Counted from the stretch's first letter, positions 46,272-58,854 are shown. The stretch: DNA of 64,000 bases from Aspergillus flavus (GCF_009017415.1 NC_092409.1:3720001-3784000); one strand, 5' to 3'. The notes: generated by a model not told the origin, from the sequence alone. Made by a program: numbers and translations.

Positions 46272-47228
46272 TCAGTTCCAGGAGCAGCTCTCAGCAATCC
46301 CACTATGTCTGTAGTCAAATGCCCTCAGTAGCCCAGTCAGATGAGCCACAGCAGCACACACCACCAGCACATGAAAGATCTGATGCGAACTACCCCAAAG
46401 ATCGAACTGGCCCGGTCGCAGACGTTCGGGGACCCGAGCGGCGTAGATCCCAGCTCCCAGGATATACAAGAATCCCTGAAGTAGCAGCCACCCGAGCCCT
46501 ATCTGGCGCGTCATCTGTTCAAGACCATACATCCGTAGCCCGTGGATGACGGGAAACACCGCTGATAGGCCCATGCCGACAAACATGGCGGCGCGAAATG
46601 GTCGCCACCGGGGAGTCCGAAATTGGGGCATAATCGAAACAAACACACAGCCAATCCCAATGGTGCAGATCATCGTCCAATATAACCGTTGCAGCCCAGG
46701 CTCACAGTAGAACCCATAGAATACACTAGGGACAAAACTGCCCACAATCAGAGCTACGATACCAGCATAATCAAGGGCATTGCCTATGCGCGCGACAGTC
46801 GGCGAGTGGTTCGAAATGGTATGGTACGTCGCAGACATCCCCAGACACACAGCAGCTCCCACGAAAAAGCAGGCGAAGCTAATGATGTCAGCCCGGGTAG
46901 CCGTCTCATAGCGGGGTGCTAGAGCGCGATGAAGCCAGACTGCCGCGGGGATAGCTAGCAATGATGGCAATAGATGCGTATATATATTAACCGTCTCATT
47001 GTGTATATATGTCAACGATTGGAAAGAGACCAGGAACGAGAACGAGGCTGGTCGATATCCACTATGGATATGATGATTGTCGCGCTGCCAATGAGGTAAG
47101 TCGTCCCAGTGCAGAAGCTTCTTGAGGACCTGAGGTGGCTGCTTCATGACTGTAGCTGCCATTGCTGCAGGCGTACTGGCTTTTGACTCTTGAGCCTTCT
47201 CAGTGGGGCGGCGTTGACGACTCGGCAT
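46272..47228 (-). CDS. PAQR/haemolysin-III family seven-helix membrane receptor
   Basis: Single exon, 318 residues. Related to adiponectin/progestin receptors and yeast Izh proteins, which affect sterol, lipid and zinc homeostasis. N-terminal 45 residues cytosolic and basic. Family signatures in order: SGYRPASFSF near helix 1, the HNETVNIYTHL motif, SATYHTISNHS, LDYAGIVALIVGSFVPSVFYGF, and the final GSSHQIFHVLVVCAAVAH with the His pair of the presumed zinc hydrolase-like centre. About seven hydrophobic segments are visible. Start MPSRQRRP is the only reasonable one. Divergent from the next gene, 361 bp. Confidence 0.93.
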   Translation of the reverse strand: MPSRQRRPTEKAQESKASTPAAMAATVMKQPPQVLKKLLHWDDLPHWQRDNHHIHSGYRPASFSFLVSFQSLTYIHNETVNIYTHLLPSLLAIPAAVWLHRALAPRYETATRADIISFACFFVGAAVCLGMSATYHTISNHSPTVARIGNALDYAGIVALIVGSFVPSVFYGFYCEPGLQRLYWTMICTIGIGCVFVSIMPQFRTPRWRPFRAAMFVGMGLSAVFPVIHGLRMYGLEQMTRQIGLGWLLLQGFLYILGAGIYAARVPERLRPGQFDLWGSSHQIFHVLVVCAAVAHLTGLLRAFDYRHSGIAESCSWN

Positions 47229-47589
47229 ATTTCACATGCAGGACGCAGAAATAACGGATGAATCAGATGGTAGGGGAAAGATTATTAAGCTCAAGATGGA
47301 TTTAAAAACCAGGTACACAAGAGAAATGAAGAAGTAAACGACACGCCTAGCTAGTTAAAAAGACAGAAAACCCCCCAGCCAAAAGGAATGTTGTTGTTGG
47401 TTGAAGCAAACGTTGGGATGGACCGAAACGATGGATCCGATAGTATGGAAAAGCCCGTTGGGGAAACCGGACAAACCGAGCAAACACCCACCGGTCTTTC
47501 CCGCATTTCATGTGTGTTTATCAACTTTATCTCGATAGCTTCATGACGCAATTTCACTCCCCGTTGCATATATACCTAACAGCACAGCC
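47229..47589. other. Divergent promoter region, PAQR / CSN8-fold gene
   Basis: 361 bp between diverging starts; no gene or clear core-promoter motif seen. Confidence 0.55.
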
Positions 47590-48595
47590 ATGTCACAGCG
47601 CGGGAAAAGGCCTGCGAGCCGCTTGAAGCCCGTGGCGGTGGATTCCCTAGAAATGGTGGGATTCGTTTCCAAAGGCGATCGCAAGTATGCCATTCTAGTG
47701 GGGTCGTCACATTTGTGGGACTGACTTTCCTAGATTGCTGGACCATAAAGCCCAGAATGACTACTTCTCCAAAATCGTCGAACGATACATGGCATTTTGT
47801 GCCCGCCACTCGGAAGACTTGGATGCAGCGTGGTCATCTCTTCCCACAAGTGCATCCGGCGATGCCACGAAGAACCCCCCGGCGGCTCTTCCCCAACCGA
47901 GAGAAACGCAAACCAAGATCAATACTGTTTCCGCATCAACCGAACTGTCCACCCTTCTCCTTTCCCTCCGTAAGCTTCGCGAAGCGGTTCTAGCCACTGC
48001 GTCCACAATACCAGTCTCATTTTCCCAGCGTGTCCATGTCTTCTCGGTCAAAATATCCATCCAAGCCAAGCATCCTCCATCATACTTCCCCTCTCTCCGC
48101 TACCTACTCGAGAAATTACACTCGCCCTCCCACCCGTTACCCGAATCAGAATTGAGAGACCTCATTTCGTACCTAATCCTTGATTACGCCTGCCGACAGG
48201 ATGACTTGGTCGCTGCTTTCGAGCTGCGCGCCAAAGCGCGCCGTGAATATGCGTTTCAGTCGCCCACAATCGACCGTGTGTTAACAGCCCTAGCGCATGA
48301 TAACTGGGTCATATTCTGGCAGGTCCGAAAAGAAGTGGACTCCTCCATTAGGGTGTTAATGAACTGGGCCGAAGATCGAGTTCGGAGACATGCACTCAAG
48401 GCTGTTGGTAGCGCTTACCTCAATGTTGGGGTGCAATGGATCACAGAAGGCTGCACAGGAGATAGCCGCTGGACGTGGGATAGACTGGTAGAGACAGAGA
48501 AGCTTGGCTGGCAGAAAGAGGGTGACAAAGTTATCATCCGAAAGCCGAAACCGAAACCCCAATCAGTTCTTGGATCGACTAAGAGCAATGCGTAA
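47590..48595 (+). CDS. CSN8/PSMD8/eIF3K-fold conserved fungal protein
   Basis: Exons 47590-47684 and 47734-48595 (49-nt intron, phase 2: GDRK-LLDHKAQ) give 318 residues. The N-terminus is basic (MSQRGKRPASRLKPV). Central helices include YFSKIVERYMAFCARHS and LSTLLLSLRKLREAVL. The C-terminal half (LRDLISYLILDYACRQDDLV, RREYAFQSPTIDRVLTALAH, NWVIFWQVRKEVDSSIRVLM, ALKAVGSAYLNVGVQWIT) resembles the CSN8/PSD8/eIF3K helical/winged-helix domain used as a scaffold in proteasome lid, signalosome and eIF3. It is not an obvious orthologue of any of those three. The last residues are Lys/Pro-rich (RKPKPKPQ). Function unknown; family call moderately sure. Confidence 0.7.
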
Positions 48596-48788
48596 TGACT
48601 GTCTATAACGAAGTTTATGTCTTATATTTCTCGTGTCATAACGTTATACTGCGTTGAGGCTGGCAAGCATGGCGTTTGGTTTTCAATGCTGATAGAGAAG
48701 AATAGACGAATGATAATATATTAGGCGTACTGATCCGGTAAGCGCCATTCTGCCCTGCGGATCTTTGCCGATAAATGCTCCCTACGTT
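48596..48788. other. Short convergent gap
   Basis: 193 bp between the stop codons of the CSN8-fold and TRAPPC12-like genes; 3' flanks only. Confidence 0.5.
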
Positions 48789-50149
48789 TCACAGTTTGAA
48801 ATCTGCATTGGGTCGATCCAAGTTGGTGTGTCCTGTGGCAGGTTCCTTGGCGACAAGGTCTACAAGCCCGGCCTTCAACTGCCCTGACTTGTCTGAACAG
48901 AGCTCGTAGACGGTTGACAGGTTAAAGATTAGACCGCCAAAAGACTGTCCGCCATGCACCAATGACTCCAAAACCTGACGGGCCTGTAACTGTTATTAGC
49001 CGTTTTTCCAATGTACCAACAAGTTAAGGCCAAGAATACCTCATTTGACCGCCCTGTGTATAATAGACATACTGCCATGTTTTGGGATATTATGGCCGTA
49101 TCGGTCCCCTTTGAACCGCTCTCTAGAAGAGCTTGCCATTCTGTTACTGCATCATCGTAGTGGCCTTCAGCCATGCTCAGAAGTGGCTTGGAAATAGAAA
49201 TTCCAGTTTCGTCTGATTCACCAGAAAGCTGCTTCGCTGCATCAATGTCGCCGATCAGAAGGAAAAGGAGCACCTTTCTTAGCTTGTTAGTTTCATCCGA
49301 CCCTGATGTTTGCAAATTGTGCAGAGATCTTCTGGCGGTACTGAGATCACCCATTTCAATCAATGCATTGACACTCCGAATTCCAAGGTCTGAGAGTCTC
49401 TCCTTCCATATACTTCGTTCCGCCGGACTCAGGTCTGGCCGCATGATCTCCCTCCGCGCTTCTAGTCCAATTTCGTATAGACCTCCAATGCCCCTGCGTG
49501 AATCACCAAACCCAATGCTCTGGAGCCTGACAGCGAGAACACGTAGCGGCCACGGCACAATATGACGAGGGTAATTTGTATGCTTCTCTTCGTTTTCTAC
49601 ATCTGACGTAGCGGAGGCTTGATCCACATAGTAGAAGGTGGAGCTTAGGTCTTCTAGTGCTTTTGATTCTTGTGCTGCAATGATGGTATTTCCAGACAGT
49701 TCGAGACATGCTAACCGTGTGTAGAAAAGCGAGAAAATCATCTTTATGTCACTAGACGAGATTAAAGAGGATGTCAAGATCGTTGCCGAAAGATAGGCTG
49801 CAAGGAGGAAGTGTCCTTCAGCCAGCAGCCTCTCAAGATTGCTGAGGCATGAAGACAGCGACTCTTCGGATGTGAGGCCAATGAACTCAGACCGCAAGGT
49901 ATGCGGAATGTCAACCTGAGAGAGCGAATGATAAATGTCGTACCGAAGAAGGAACGAAAGATCTTTTCCCAAGGTTTGTGGTAAGTCATCCGGTGCTAAT
50001 GGATCTAATTCAGTGAATGAAGCTCCAGTGTAGCCGCCAGCGTCTGCTGTATTCTGGGGCTGAAGTGCACCCTGTGCATTCAGTGGACTGAATGAAATCA
50101 GCATGGTTTTCTGCTGAACGTCTTGCTGTAGCTTACTCATTTGGATCAT
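48789..50149 (-). CDS. TRAPPC12-like tetratricopeptide protein
   Basis: Probable subunit of the fungal TRAPP III-type tethering complex for ER-Golgi and autophagy traffic. Exons 50149-49040 and 48983-48789 with a 56-nt phase-0 intron (GRSNE-ARQVLESLV) give 434 residues (431 if the ATG at 50140 is used). Features: DLSFLLRYDIYHSLSQVDIP then GLTSEESLSSCLSNLERLLA; helical pairs with TPR character (IIAAQESKALEDLSSTF, SVNALIEMGDLSTARRSLHN, LLFLLIGDIDAAKQL, SMAEGHYDDAVTEWQALLES, QNMAVCLLYTGRSNEARQVL); and a final NLSTVYELCSDKSGQLKAGL segment. This order matches TRAPPC12 C-terminal repeats. A generic TPR protein is the alternative. Divergent from tvp18. Confidence 0.7.
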
Positions 50150-50677
50150 CTAGTGGGCCTTTGGTAGAGCTACGGGGCCGTGATGCTGGGAAGGTCAGTC
50201 GGCAATGTCGATGCTGCAACTTATTGATTGTTCTTACATCTGGAAATATTGCGGTTGTGTTTGGAACTAGTAGGATCCATGTTTGCACTGTGTCCGGGTA
50301 CTAGTAACCAAGATTGAAAGTAGCTAACACGAAAGCCTATTTGATCGGCTTGGTCCTGGGTGGAAGTGTTGGTTACAGTCCCAAATAATACCTCATTGGG
50401 GAGAACTAATTGTTAGTAGTAGTAGCTATCGGTGATAAACGGGCGAATCGATATGGTGCCTGAATTCTGCCATAGGCGGTGAAGTGATCGGCCTGATCTG
50501 GCAAGTTGGCCCATAGTACATGTCTAGTAACTCTCCACTAGCCACAGCTTACACTCCAGCGACCACGAGTTTCTACAAACCTAACACCAGATAATCAACT
50601 ATCCTTTCAACCTAAAGTGACTTCTACAAGCTTTTCGAGCTATCTGCGCGCTCTGTTTTTGTTCTTCATCCTTCGTC
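50150..50677. other. Divergent promoter region, TRAPPC12-like / tvp18
   Basis: 528 bp between diverging starts of two Golgi-traffic genes; no gene seen. Confidence 0.55.
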
Positions 50678-51492
50678 ATGACGTTCGCTGAGGAATTCCG
50701 CTCGAGAAACTTCAGTATGAACCCACTTTGTGTTTACTTCTTGTCGATCGCAAGGAACGGAAAAGATAGCTAACAACTACTACGTACTTAGGTATCTACG
50801 GACAATGGTTTGTAACCTTTTTTGACTTCTCATCTGTGCCCTACCGCCCTTCAGTTGATTTCGCTCCCTTCGCAAAGCGCAATCCAAGGAAACAATGGCT
50901 GCCTGGTCCTTCCAACGGATGTGCTTGGCACTTGTTTGAGCCGCGACGATGGGAAACCAGAAGTGACAGCGAATCGTTCCCTACGGCATTCTTAGCATCA
51001 GATCAAGCTTGTTATGAAATAAATGCTGACTTGTTTCGAACCAGGACGGGTGTTGTATGCATTGTCCTATGCATCGCCCTCGGCATTGCCAACATTTTTT
51101 CGTTTAACGCCGTTCGCATCGTCTTCAGCATCTTATGCCTGTAAGATTCATCGCCAGACAACTCAAATGTGGAAGAAGCTCACATGCGCAGTGTTTCGGG
51201 ATTCGTCCTCGTTTTCATCGAGGTTCCTTTTCTGCTCAGAATTTGCCCTACCTCCGAAAAGTTCGACACCTTTATTCGACGTTTCACCACTAATTGGATG
51301 CGCGCTGCCATGTACGTTGTCATGAGTGCCTTGCAATGGGTCAGTCTTGTCTCCGGTGCGTCGAGTTTGATCGCCGCAGCGGTTCTCCTCCTTCTCGCCG
51401 GTCTCTTTTATGCCTTGGCAGGCTTGAAGAGCCAGGAGTTTGTTGGAAGTAAGACCTTGGGTGGCCAAGGGCTTGCGCAAATGATTGTCTAG
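50678..51492 (+). CDS. tvp18: Tvp18, Golgi membrane protein
   Basis: Four exons (50678-50714, 50792-50807, 51045-51140, 51192-51492) give 149 residues, the usual family length. Joined, the protein reads MTFAEEFRSRNFSIYGQWTG, then VVCIVLCIALGIANIFS, GFVLVFIEVPFLLRICPTS, FIRRFTTNWMRAAMYVVMS, and AAVLLLLAGLFYALAGLK, ending in the conserved SKTLGGQGLAQMIV. Four membrane helices. Tvp18 sits in late Golgi/Tlg2-containing membranes and takes part in vesicle traffic; its molecular role is unclear. Exon 2 is only 16 nt, and intron 2 is unusually long for this window (237 nt). Confidence 0.94.
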
Positions 51493-54400
51493 GAGAAGTC
51501 AACATGGAATCTTGTGGGCTATGGCTTGAGGTATGTCTGGCTCCTCATGCCGACAAGCAACGCTTGTGGTGCTGACGGCAATGCCTTACAGGTAATTAAA
51601 GCAGGCCGAAGAGAAGAACAATCAAAATGGAACCGCGAGAGAGTATGAGGTATATGTCTGTGTTGAATGCGCCATGATCACGAATTGATATCGTCCTCGA
51701 CGACGCTACTAACAGGTATTTTGTACTATTATCATTATGTTGTGTTGGTTTGGGTAAAAAGGAAAAGATAAAAAAAAAGATTCACCCTCGAATTTCTTGA
51801 GGTTCAAGGCGCGAGTGAGTGTTTTGGAAGAGATTGGTCCAATTGTCTTCCTGCTGCGGTGATTTGTGCTGGTCTTGTTTTTTGTTTTCTTTGCCTGTCT
51901 CTATTATGTCTGCTGAACAGTCTGCCTTACACCAAGCTTTAGACGAGTCCTGTATCCTTACCAGTATACCTAGCGAGAATACCCTTTTAGCATCCTGGTG
52001 ATGAAAATGAATTTATTTGAAGGGTGAAAGTTACATGGCCTAGTCGTATGGATTTACCGAGTAAAGAAATGGAAAATAAACGGATCAGGGAAATTGAATA
52101 TGTGTGCACTAATAGAACAAGAAAACATACATATATTGTATACTAAGTCTACAATATCGTTATGAGTATGAGGTGGGTACTGGCAGCACATGCAGTATGT
52201 AGAACAACAGATTACTAGTAGTAGGTGTGCTAAACTACACCCAATAGCGCAGGGATCAACCACTGCAGCGAGTGTGTTGTTTTGCTGTATGTGTTTGTTG
52301 TTCGACATCCCTGCCAACACTTGTTTTGTGACCTGCCATGTGATCTGGGTTCATGCAGCGGCAACCCCAAAGGAGCATATCCATCCCACGACAATCCAAT
52401 GTTTTTCTCCTCTGGAGGCTACTTGCACGTACTACCGACTCCTGCCTTGGTTCCTCGAATCGTATACCCCGCCATTTGTTGAATCAGCATTATGAGTAAC
52501 TTCTAGTAACACTACATAGAGTCTCGAACATTCGTTCCTACGTCATGGCTATTACTCCTTCTGGAGGGGTCAGACTTCGTTACCCCGCGGCAGGGGAGCT
52601 CAAGTATCACTAGTGGAGTAGTACTAGGGAATAATGTACATACATCACTAGTATTAGTAGGTACTCCGTAAGCAGGTTGTCGTTAGATATCCTGGTTCAA
52701 ATACAGTGCAATGTGGACCATTGTTGGTAACAAAGGTAAGGTCATGTGAAACCAGACCCAAAGACCCGATTATCATAATCAGATACTTCAATGAATAGAC
52801 ATTGACGCGGATAAGGCTTTGAAGACCGAACTAGCCTGGAAAGGAGGGTAGGAAGGTCACCTTTCGTCTCGCAGTAAAGAAAATAGATCGTTCGAGGCAG
52901 ATTTCTGCTACTGCAGAGGCAGATGATTGTTCCTGTTGAGCAGGTTCCCGAGGGGCTGCGCCAACAGCTAAAGATTTGATTGGACTTTTCCCATCGAAAT
53001 GTTGGACTCTGATATGGTCGTCTGGTGTATTGCGTGTCCGTGTTGATGCGTCGCTAGGGTCTAGGCTACCTGAGCTATATTGTATTTATCACGGTGATTT
53101 TATAGGGTACGAGGCTGGATTCTGTTGACGGATTTATTTATGTATTCAGGAATACAGTGTAGGTACCTATGCTCAGTTATCAAGTCCTCAAAATTGGATG
53201 CAGGCATGATATATTTGAAAGTTTGGTCTGCCGGTCTAACTTTGAATCGATTACGCCGCAAGAAAATAATCAACGAAAGCGAATACCGCAACTGCTACTG
53301 GTACAGCTTAGTTGCCGTACAATATACCAGGACACACCATCGGCCACACACTGGATGTCGTATTCCTTTGATGCTGGTACATGGAGTCCCACTCTGTGGC
53401 GGTTATCGTAGCCGAGGGAAACCTCTACCAGATTACAGTAGATAAGACAGTAGATATGGTCAGGATGACGAGACCAGATTAAGGCTGAAAGCTGGCAGTT
53501 ATTGATTGTGGACCCATAGGCGTAACGGAGGCATCCCCACAGTGGACCCGGTGAAAAAATAAAACTAAAACTCCTTTCTAGATGAGCAATAGGACTACCA
53601 TATGAGGAACAAAACTCTGAATAGTGGATTTTAGATTTCAGTGTCGTTGAGGTATCTCGTGAGTACAGTCAGGGTCAGGTCTAACAATGATAGAACAGCA
53701 TGTATGCCTTGCCTTACTTTCAAATTCAGTCTCCACTGATGCAAGTCAAAACGATACTACACAGTACTGAGAATGCCATCAAAAGGTGTGATATGGAAGT
53801 AGTTCATGATGTAAATGATAATGCGGGAGTCAAGACCCTCTCACCGCCTCGGCCAGCCAGACTCAGATACCATCGATATACCCACTGTATTCCGCAAGCC
53901 GTAGTACTAGTTACTCCGTACAGAGAACTAATAGATGCATCTTTGTATGGCCTTGTACGTGGAGTCGATCAAGACCTGTGAATAAGACCATGTGCGGATA
54001 CGCCGCACAGCCACAGGAGGGGCACTACAACCACTCTCAGAAAGGGGAATTATAATCAAGTTAAAGTTACTACTCTGTACAGAGATAAGGTAGAGTATTA
54101 CTGGGTCTGTATCACTGATCACATCTCAGGGTCGTGGCGCGGTGACTATTAATACCTTGGATGTGGATCCATGGTCTAGCCCAAGAACAACCGTCGGGGG
54201 TTAAGGAGTCGTTCTAAATGCAGAGGGATTTTTCACAATGAATGAAAGCATGATCGCAGTATTAATCGGATGTTTATGGAAGAGACCGGTTTTTCTGGTA
54301 CTGTCAAAACATGGATCATCCAGATAATCTCTAATATGAGTGATTTTTAAGGCTTCCACGAGAGTTTCTAATTTATGCTCATGTAACTGTAGCCATCGAA

Positions 54401-55907
54401 AACACTAATTTGAAAACATGGACTACTTAATTTGCTACCCAGGTACTGTACATACTTGCATCTAGGTGGAACAATGCATATCAGAGCCCAAAAAGAAATG
54501 CCTCAACGAAGAAGGCCGATAAAAAAAAGAAAAAGAAAAAGAAAAAAGACGAATCTATGGTGGCAGCTGCAGACATGCATCCATCATCTCCCTTCCCCTC
54601 AAGAGTTTCGGTTCTCATTGGTAGATACTCCAGGAATAATCGGACCCAAAGGAGGTATCACTGAATGTTACCTGTTTTATTGGCCACTGGTAGGTCCTCC
54701 TATACAAGATATTTACTGAGTACAGCAGATCACTAGGTAGTATGAAGGCTATGCCTATCTTTAACTAGTATGGATACCTCGATGGTACCTTCATTTACTC
54801 TGCAAATAGGCAAAAAGGACAAACAAACTCTTCTTATTAGAAAAGGGGATCCAATCCGAAAAAGTAAAAATACAACGTCAGCACAAAATCAAAAGAGAAA
54901 AGCCCTTGAATCGACCTGAAAAAAGGAACTTCAAGCGGGACCAACTAAACCTCACGAGGAAGCAAAGCTGAGTCTGTAATTGCAACGGTTGACGCTCGTT
55001 GGCTCACAGCCCGTGAACGGTTACCATACGGTTTCCGTACCATTTTAAGGAGCAGTCTGATAGCGTCAGAGAGCGTCACGCGATGGGGCGGTGGGCCGTG
55101 GCAGGAAGGAAGTGGTTAGACTGGGTTTACGGCCACTTTGCGGCAAAGGTCACTGGTAGTCATACATCATCTCTGCTCCTGCTGCGTCTTTGGAACCTTT
55201 GGCACTGCTTTTTCTCCATTCTTCTCCATTCATCGTCATTTTCTATCGTACATACTCTCATCCTTGACCTTTCGTTCCCACAAGGATTTCTTACTGGGAA
55301 ATCCTTAACTCCGTTTGGCCACTCAATTGCCTCTACTTCATTGTCCGTTTATAATCAGGCAGCTCTACAATCCCATCGTGCTTGCTTCTTCTTGTCGCAA
55401 CATTGGTGAGTAAACTCGCTCATCCCCCTTTGTCTGCTTTTCCCCCTTTATTTTTCTTTCAATGCAGCAAACTATTGCATTATCCTTGCCTCAATCTACA
55501 GAAGAATGCAAGACCATTTTCAAAACTTTTGGGGGGATCGGCCAAGAATGCTATCAGCTTTGCATACACCGATCTTATCTACCACTATCTCTGATTACGA
55601 CTGGTGCTCCGAAGATGGTTTCTCCTTCCAATAGGATTTCTCCCACTTCAAATCCTACCAAATTGGAGAGACAGGGAGCTCGTAACAAAATCGTTTCCCT
55701 CCCCCTTCAAATGACCTTGACCCTGTGTACAGCACAAGCTATCCTACTAGCTGTAGCTTCACTTGCGCCGCATTGCCCCTCTCTTCCCCCCCCCCGAATC
55801 TGCCCATGTGACCGAGGAGCCTTCTCAACCTGGCATGAAGGAAACTAACATTATCAGCAGTGTATCTTCTAGTCCACACCTGCTCGGATTGCTAGGTTCC
55901 ATCCGTC
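51493..55907. other. 4.4-kb gene-poor stretch before aim21
   Basis: No gene supported. Carries two TACTCCGTA copies (52662-52670, 53912-53920). One 84-codon minus-strand segment without Met is open at 52831-53085, and several pyrimidine-rich patches lie in the last 900 bp that probably belong to the aim21 promoter/leader (a GTGAGT at 55406 may start a leader intron). No terminal repeats, transposase-like or reverse-transcriptase-like frames were seen. Confidence 0.5.
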
Positions 55908-58854
55908 ATGACAACACAATCCCCACCCGTCATCCCGCCTCGACCGTCAAGGTCCCCTAACCAGCAGGGCCTTGCACCCGCAGACGTGCCCAAGATCCCA
56001 CCACGTCCCACTCATCGCTTTGATCGCTCCGTGTCTCCTCTTCGAGATAGCTACGCCCCGTCTCCCTTGAATGAGCCACCCAATGGCTCGAGCTCGAGTC
56101 GCACAATTTCCCAGGATGTGCCGCAGCGACCTCCGAGTGTGACGATACCTTCAATTGGTGAAGAAGGCAATGAATACGAAGCTTTGAACATGGACGATAT
56201 CTCCGATAGTCATCGCGAGAACCACCATTCGACTCCCGCAGAGATGCGCAACGTGGGTAGTGATCTGAAGCTCCATGCGCCAAGGCCTTCACTACCTTCT
56301 TCTAGCGCCAAAGCCAAGGTGCAAGCCGTCACACGTACGGATTCTCGTCAGGCTGCAGCAGCAGGCCTTGGTGGGACATCATCCCCCGCTCCTGATGACC
56401 ATGAACGACCAACTCGCTCGTTACAGTCTCGAACAAGTTACTCGCGTGCGGACTCTTCGACTTCCATTGATCGCCGACTATCTATGAACGGCGATGAGCA
56501 TGGGATTAGGGTTCCAATGTACCCTAATGCGGGTGATGTACAAGCCCCTTCCCCAAGTCCATACCATCTAGAACAGAACCCGGGCCAGCGCTCTGGCCGC
56601 AGTCATAACCGAACTCGGAGTGGTCGTGACGCTTCTCTTCCGCCCGGAAGCTATGGTCTTCACGGTCATGGCGTACAAACTAATGACAAGTTCGAGAAAG
56701 CCTGGTATGAAAAACACCCGGAAGAATACGTCAAGGAAGAGCAGGGTCAATATGGCCCTGGAGTTGGATCGCCACGGCCAGATTGGGCGTTGAGTAGTGA
56801 TGATCTGAACAAGATTGTACGGGGCTCTGCTGTCACCGGGAGTGGACTTGGTGAGTTACTTAAATGGGATTGGAATTTACTATGCAACGTTAGCTGATCA
56901 GTGAGTAAACTTAGGCACATCACCTGCTGTAATCGGAACTCCAGAAGAGGAGGTTGGTTACATTGCCGCTGATGAGTACACTCACCGTCTATCATCACCG
57001 CCGCCTGAATCGCGCCGTGGCTCCCGCCTTGTTGCTGAGTCACCTTTGCGTAAGGAGAGTGTGCCTTCGGCCGAGACTGAGGGCCAGCAACAAGCTGCGG
57101 CCTCTGAAGATACCGCTCACAAGTCAGAAGAACCTGGGGTGATACACGTTGACGAACCATACCATCATCTACACCATCCTGATGGCTTCGCTCAGACTCC
57201 AGGTCCCGAAGAACTCTCTGGCAAGCATGGGGAGGGTGAAGTAGATGAAGATGAGCCTATTCTGGCAGCTGATGAAGTGCGCCCAGAATCCGCTTTCCAG
57301 CACCCCGCCGTGTCCCCAACATTCGACAGAAGGGAAAGTATGGAAGTCGATAGGAGTCATACCCCAAGCGTCAACCATAGTCGCTCGAACAGCAGAACTG
57401 CGGGCCACCGCAACAGTCTGCCAACTCTGGCAAGGTACAATTCGCGCGACGAGCGGGAAGAGACACACACCCCACTTGAGGATGTTGAAGAATATGAGCC
57501 TCTGTTCCCGGAAGATGATGATGCAGAGAAAAAAACTCTTTCGACCACCGACCGCTTCAAACAGCGACCAGATATGCTCAAGCACCGGTTCCCTAGTCAA
57601 GACATTTGGGAGGATTCGCCGAATAGCTTGCAGTTGCACGCTACAGTGTCTACACCGGATGTTCCTAAGAACGAAAACTTTGAGACTCCGGAGCAGGAGT
57701 CCTTCCGTAGAAGTCAGGCTAACCGCGTTGACCCACACAAGGTTGCGTCACAGATTCTACAATCAGAAGGGTATCTCGATGAGAAGTCTGTTTCACGCCC
57801 AGATATTGTCAAGCAGCGGTTTCCCAGCAGGGACATCTGGGAAGATGCCCCGGAAAGCCAAAAACTGGTTACTACAGTAGAGCCGGCAGAAGAGAAAGAG
57901 GTTAAAAGCCCAGATGTGCCAGCGAAGCCTAGCATTCCAGCTCGACCCCAGAAGCGTCCTCAACAGGCCCCTCCAGTAGATGCTTCTACAAAGCCAGTCA
58001 CCTCGCCCACTGAAAAACGACAACCACCTTCAATTCCTGACCGTCCCAAGCCCCAAGTCCCGACCCGGCCGGCTAAGCCTGTGTTCCCTGGAAATGGTGG
58101 AGAGCCAAAAGATGCCGCGGCCAAGCCGAAGCCAGCAGTGCCGGCCCGTCCGGGAGGTAGCAAGATCGCTGCCTTGAAGGCAGGATTCTTGTCAGACCTA
58201 AATTCCCGTCTGCAGCTGGGCCCTCAAGCACCACCGAAGCCACAAGAGAAGAAAACAGAGGAGCCTCCGGCAGAAAAAGCCCCTCTAAGTGATGCTCGCA
58301 AGGGAAGGGCCCGTGGGCCCGCACGGAGGAGACCGGCCGCTGAAAATGTGGCTGCAAAGTTGCCGACAATCTCGGAAGTCAGGATCACTGAAACTTGGAA
58401 TGTTTGGGAGGTTAATGAGGCTGGTAACTTGGTTGTTGGTAGTGAAAAACAGGTGGATAAGAACGAAGTCGGTGCTCTTGACACGACATCGTCAGAACAT
58501 AACACCATGGCTCCGCCGATAGCGAAGAACACTGCCGGTGAGTCGACTGATCCTCAACCAACAGTATCCCCCAAAGAGGATCCTGTATCATCGAGCGACT
58601 CAACCCCATCTGAAACCCAGCCACCGACATTCACAGAAGCGGCTCACACGGTAACGAGCTCCCTCGATGGTGAGGGACCTGTCGTGGCACCCACGACTAA
58701 GCGAGATGAACCTGATGCATCCTCTGAGGCAATATCTGCGGAAACTGATGTTGATAAAACGCCGAGCACACCATCAGCCGAATCAGGAGTAGAGGATGTT
58801 GCTGAAGTTGCGGCTGCGACAGCCGACGGAAAGCGGCCCTCGGAGGGTAACTAA
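55908..58854 (+). CDS. aim21: Aim21-like cortical actin patch regulator
   Basis: Exons 55908-56850 and 56915-58854 (64-nt phase-1 intron) give 960 residues, mostly disordered. Aim21 with Tda2 inhibits barbed-end actin growth at endocytic sites. Evidence: Pro-rich N-terminus (PPVIPPRPSRS, PKIPPRPTHRFDRSVSP); the conserved block DKFEKAWYEKHPEEYVKEEQ, YGPGVGSPRPDWALSSDDLN and GTSPAVIGTPEEEVGYIAAD; then two copies of an RFPSxDIWED motif, and many Pro-rich SH3-ligand stretches (PAKPSIPARPQKRP, SIPDRPKPQVPTRPAKP). A short helical block near 700 (GSKIAALKAGFLSDLNSRL) resembles the CARMIL-type actin-capping segment reported in this family. An acidic Ser/Thr tail ends the protein. Identification rests on the long co-linear block before and after the intron. 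Confidence 0.85.

Noticed and set aside
55083..55848. Plus-strand frames of 108 and 128 codons upstream of aim21
   Set aside because: Most likely promoter/leader sequence; no conserved content, and a plausible leader-intron donor falls inside.
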